NCBI RefSeq assembly: GCF_008764245.1
Contig: NZ_VTQV01000028.1
Location: 1-55,225 of the forward strand
Reading direction: 5' to 3'
DNA length: 55,225 nucleotides
DNA from: Bacillus subtilis
Lineage (GTDB): Bacteria; Bacillota; Bacilli; Bacillales; Bacillaceae_C
Part shown: positions 52,800 through 55,225 of the stretch, piece by piece
Layout of the letters: each line of letters starts with the position of its first letter
How positions within the stretch are numbered: position 1 is the stretch's first letter
Translations under genes and position numbers: made by a program
The notes under the pieces: model-generated
Told to the model about the DNA's origin: nothing
The model's database searches: none
What the model saw: the letters and a program-made list of their open reading frames with translations, nothing else

Positions 52800-54074
52800 T
52801 TAATCCACATTAATTTCAGGGAAGTTATGACCGACTTCCGTTTTGAATGACTCAAGCATTTCTTCTTTCGTTTTGTATCTTCCATTCAAGTAATTATTCA
52901 ATTTGTCACTCCACAATCCATTGATATCATTGTCATATTTTGTTTGTGGTGCTGAAGGTACTTGCTCCCCTGCCTCTACGAAAAACTCAAAGTATTTTTG
53001 CCCACCTAAGAATTCGGACGTTAATTTGGGAGCCAATTCAGAATCAATATCTTTATTACTTAGAAAATACTGTTGGCTTTTAGCTAGTTCCTTTGAAAAT
53101 TCCGGGTCAGACGTATAAAACTTCATAAATTCCCAAGCTAGGTCTTTATTTTTACTGTTGTTATACATAGCTAAAAATGTGCCCCCACCACTAAATGTTT
53201 TCGGTCCATGAGCTAATCCCCATTTTCCTGAAGTCTCGGGGGCATTTTTTTCAAAAATATGTGGCAATCCCCATGTTGGCTCTGCATAAAACATAACAGA
53301 CCCTTTTTGCATCGAAGCTGTCCATGCCGGTCCCCATGACTCATATTTTGCCTCCACATTTTTTTCCCTTGCTTCCTTTACTAAATCCAATTCATTAAGG
53401 CGGACAGAATCAATCACTAGGTTTCCATCCACGACCCAGGGTTCTTTAACATTCGAGCTTTCTACAATGTTAATATCACTCCAACTTGATAGGGCGTGAA
53501 CCTCTCCATTACTCTCTTCATAAACCCTTTCGCCAATTTCCATGATTTTATCCCAGCTATTAATCATTTCGCTTACTTCATCAGGATCATCCGTACCTAA
53601 GTATTCTTTTGTAAGGTCTCTCCGATAATAGAAAGCTCCCGGTGTTCCCTGGTACCCTAACCCTCTAATAATCCCGTCTTCATCCTTTTCCATATCCTGA
53701 ATATATTGGAACTGTTGCTTCAGAATTTCCTCAGCGTTATAGGGTGCCTGTGATAAATTTTCTAGGCGCGGTATTTCCTTAATTTGCGGCCAATACGTAT
53801 TTTCTACAAAGAAAATATCTGGTACATTTTTCTCTACCTGTAAAACAGAAATCAGTTTTTGTACGTAATTATCATTTGTAATAAATAGAAGATTGACATG
53901 TATATCAGGATTTTTTTCTTCAAATTTTTCTACGGCGTATTTAGCTTCATCTGTAAAAGTCCAGATGGTCAGTTCCTGCTTCTTTTCATTAGATGCCGAC
54001 AATGAACATCCAGAAAGAATAAGAGACAAACTTAGAAGAACAATGATACATACAAATAAAAACTTTTTTCGCAT
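52800..54074 (-). CDS. CUT1 sugar-binding lipoprotein
   Basis: A 424-residue solute-binding lipoprotein with lipobox LSGC (C23), MalE/UgpB-like, first gene of the importer operon. Typical features are LTIWTFTDEAKYAVEKFEEK at the N-terminus, PDIFFVENTYW, and a C-terminal LAWEFMKFYTSDPEF. The nearby GH106-like enzyme and sulfatase suggest a sulfated or rhamnose-containing oligosaccharide as ligand (inference). Confidence 0.92.
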   Translation of the reverse strand: MRKKFLFVCIIVLLSLSLILSGCSLSASNEKKQELTIWTFTDEAKYAVEKFEEKNPDIHVNLLFITNDNYVQKLISVLQVEKNVPDIFFVENTYWPQIKEIPRLENLSQAPYNAEEILKQQFQYIQDMEKDEDGIIRGLGYQGTPGAFYYRRDLTKEYLGTDDPDEVSEMINSWDKIMEIGERVYEESNGEVHALSSWSDINIVESSNVKEPWVVDGNLVIDSVRLNELDLVKEAREKNVEAKYESWGPAWTASMQKGSVMFYAEPTWGLPHIFEKNAPETSGKWGLAHGPKTFSGGGTFLAMYNNSKNKDLAWEFMKFYTSDPEFSKELAKSQQYFLSNKDIDSELAPKLTSEFLGGQKYFEFFVEAGEQVPSAPQTKYDNDINGLWSDKLNNYLNGRYKTKEEMLESFKTEVGHNFPEINVD

Positions 54075-54926
54075 TTCTACACCACCCTTTCATTGATTGG
54101 AGAAACAAAAGAAATAGTTCTATATGTATACCACCCCCTAAAAAAAATTTACGTTTCTTTAAGGATGCTTTAGACGATCTAAGGACAAAGTTTATCGGTA
54201 TATGTATGGAAGTGAGATACGGAAATACACTTTGGATTCTTAGAAATTCAATTCTATCGATCAAACAGTACAGTAAGATTGTTTTAGTGGTGATCTTTGC
54301 TGGAAGGAATGTAGAGTTTTTACTGAGATTAATATGAATACGCTATCATTTTAAATGTGTATCACTTGTTAAAAAGGTCTTAATAAAAGTCCGTATATAC
54401 ACCTGACAGCCCGCATTGTTTGAAAAATTGCGTTACACTAAATTATTTAGTTCTAATCTAAAAGAATAGAAATCTACTGTGTAATCATCTATATGGTTTA
54501 AATATTTAATCACTAAACTTTGGGATTTATTATAACAACGATTTATTAGTTTGTCCATCGAATATACAAAGTCTTCGGACCTATGTTTATATTCCATCTA
54601 TTTTTACTAATTAACGTAGATTGTATGTAATTAATAAAGGGCAAACGCAAATAGTAGGGTCTTAATCATTACTTTTTCCTACTACATTATGAAGGGAATC
54701 ATGATAAAATGATCCCCTTCTTACACTTTACTCAAAGTTGCATATATTTGCGAAACCGAGCAAAATCAAAGTGACTTCCTTGTAAAAATTTTAAATGACT
54801 TGAACTTTTATCTACTTTTTATTTTCACCAGCAAATAATATAGCTAAAATAATGATGTTCCTTTGATCTTTTTTGACCACTCCTCCGTCTAGAGAACCTA
54901 GATTCTTCTTCGCAAACATTTCACTC
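54075..54926. other. Intergenic region upstream of CUT1 operon
   Basis: About 850 bp with no convincing gene. It should hold the importer promoter; a half-site-like ATATGTATACC near 54122 recalls the arms at 32791 (weak). A hairpin GAAGGGAATCAT/ATGATCCCCTTC lies at 54691-54720, with one mismatch. Confidence 0.4.
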
Positions 54927-55225
54927 GGATCTACGTTTTCGATGTTCTCTCGACTTTTTGCACATCCAACCCCACTTTGGATCTACGTTTTCGATGTTCT
55001 CTCAACTTTTCGTACATCCAACCCCACTTTGGATCTATGTTTTCGATGTTCCCTCAACTTTTCGTACATCCAACTCCACTTTGGATCTACGTTTTCGATG
55101 TTCTATCGACTTTTCGTACATCCAACTCCACTTTGGATCTACGTTTTCGATGATTCCTCGACTTTTCGTACATCCAACTCCACTTTGGATCTACGTTTTC
55201 GATGTTCTATCGACTTTTCGTACAG
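54927..55225. repeat. 52-bp tandem repeat array, running off the window
   Basis: GGATCTACG (or GGATCTATG) recurs at 54927, 54979, 55031, 55083, 55135 and 55187, exactly 52 bp apart. The whole unit is conserved (ACGTTTTCGATGTTC, then TCGACTTTTCGTACATCCAA, then CTCCACTTT) with a few substitutions, mostly in a short middle stretch. Six units are visible, the last cut by the window end. A 52-bp unit is not a multiple of three, so it does not encode a protein repeat. Confidence 0.92.

Noticed and set aside
54927-55225. CRISPR array
   Set aside because: The whole 52-bp unit is conserved. There are no unique spacers and no cas genes in the window.

Overview
The window reads as chromosomal DNA of an endospore-forming, low-GC Bacillaceae bacterium. 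The basis is the mix of gene families (YesM/YesN, LplABC-type uptake, OpuAC, YkkC, split ChrA, GerP-like spore proteins, an SspO-like small protein), frequent TTG starts behind strong GGAGG sites, and extragenic repeats of a Bacillaceae kind. No rRNA or tRNA gene was seen. The species cannot be named from sequence alone.

Layout. 1-5 kb: a thiol-redox module made of a polytopic membrane protein, two membrane-anchored TlpA/ResA thioredoxins, CcdA, and an OmpR-type two-component pair. Both transcription units carry the same 11-bp-spaced direct repeat about 65 bp before the first start codon. 5.4-9.4 kb: an alpha/beta hydrolase, serC, a Gfo/Idh/MocA oxidoreductase and a UPF0158 protein. 9.6-19.3 kb: a sugar-uptake locus (two permeases, binding lipoprotein, DUF624 protein, Gfo/Idh/MocA dehydrogenase, ThuA-like protein), divergent from its probable YesM/YesN sensor-regulator pair. 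19.5-22.7 kb: two small genes, a palindromic repeat, and a ykkC-type SMR exporter gene split by a TnpB-only IS200/IS605-type element. The element has a good promoter and a candidate omega-RNA end, but its tnpB is frameshifted. 22.8-26.5 kb: a lipoprotein serpin, then a spore cluster of three GerPA/PF-like proteins, a small heat-shock protein and a GerPC-like protein. 26.6-30.1 kb: a GntR regulator with an MFS exporter, a truncated MFS gene, a CBS-domain protein and a MarR regulator. 30.2-34 kb: an orphan binding lipoprotein and a GH76-like protein under an AraR-like regulator, with a 42-bp palindrome upstream. 34.3-43.6 kb: hemolysin-III protein, DUF1836 regulator, ChrA half-protein pair, ROK regulator, formylglycine-generating enzyme, FrnE-like DsbA, and a run of decayed genes (ene-reductase, GntR, metallohydrolase) followed by a C39-like peptidase. 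43.9-54.1 kb: a Cys-type sulfatase overlapping a large GH106-like glycosidase, an orphan opuAC, and a CUT1 uptake operon with its DUF624 protein. The window ends inside a 52-bp tandem repeat array.

How the genes work together (inference). Two carbohydrate import systems are visible, each with a DUF624 protein. The right-hand genes (CUT1 importer, GH106-like enzyme, sulfatase, and the activating enzyme 4 kb away) could form a cytoplasmic route for imported sulfated, possibly rhamnose-containing, oligosaccharides. The left-hand locus lacks a glycosidase and has a dehydrogenase plus ThuA, which suggests oxidation-dependent sugar processing. The redox module probably keeps extracytoplasmic thiols reduced and controls its own expression through its two-component system. 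The region also holds many relics: split ykkC, frameshifted tnpB and ene-reductase, truncated MFS and GntR genes, a stop-ridden metallohydrolase and a RelE-like remnant.
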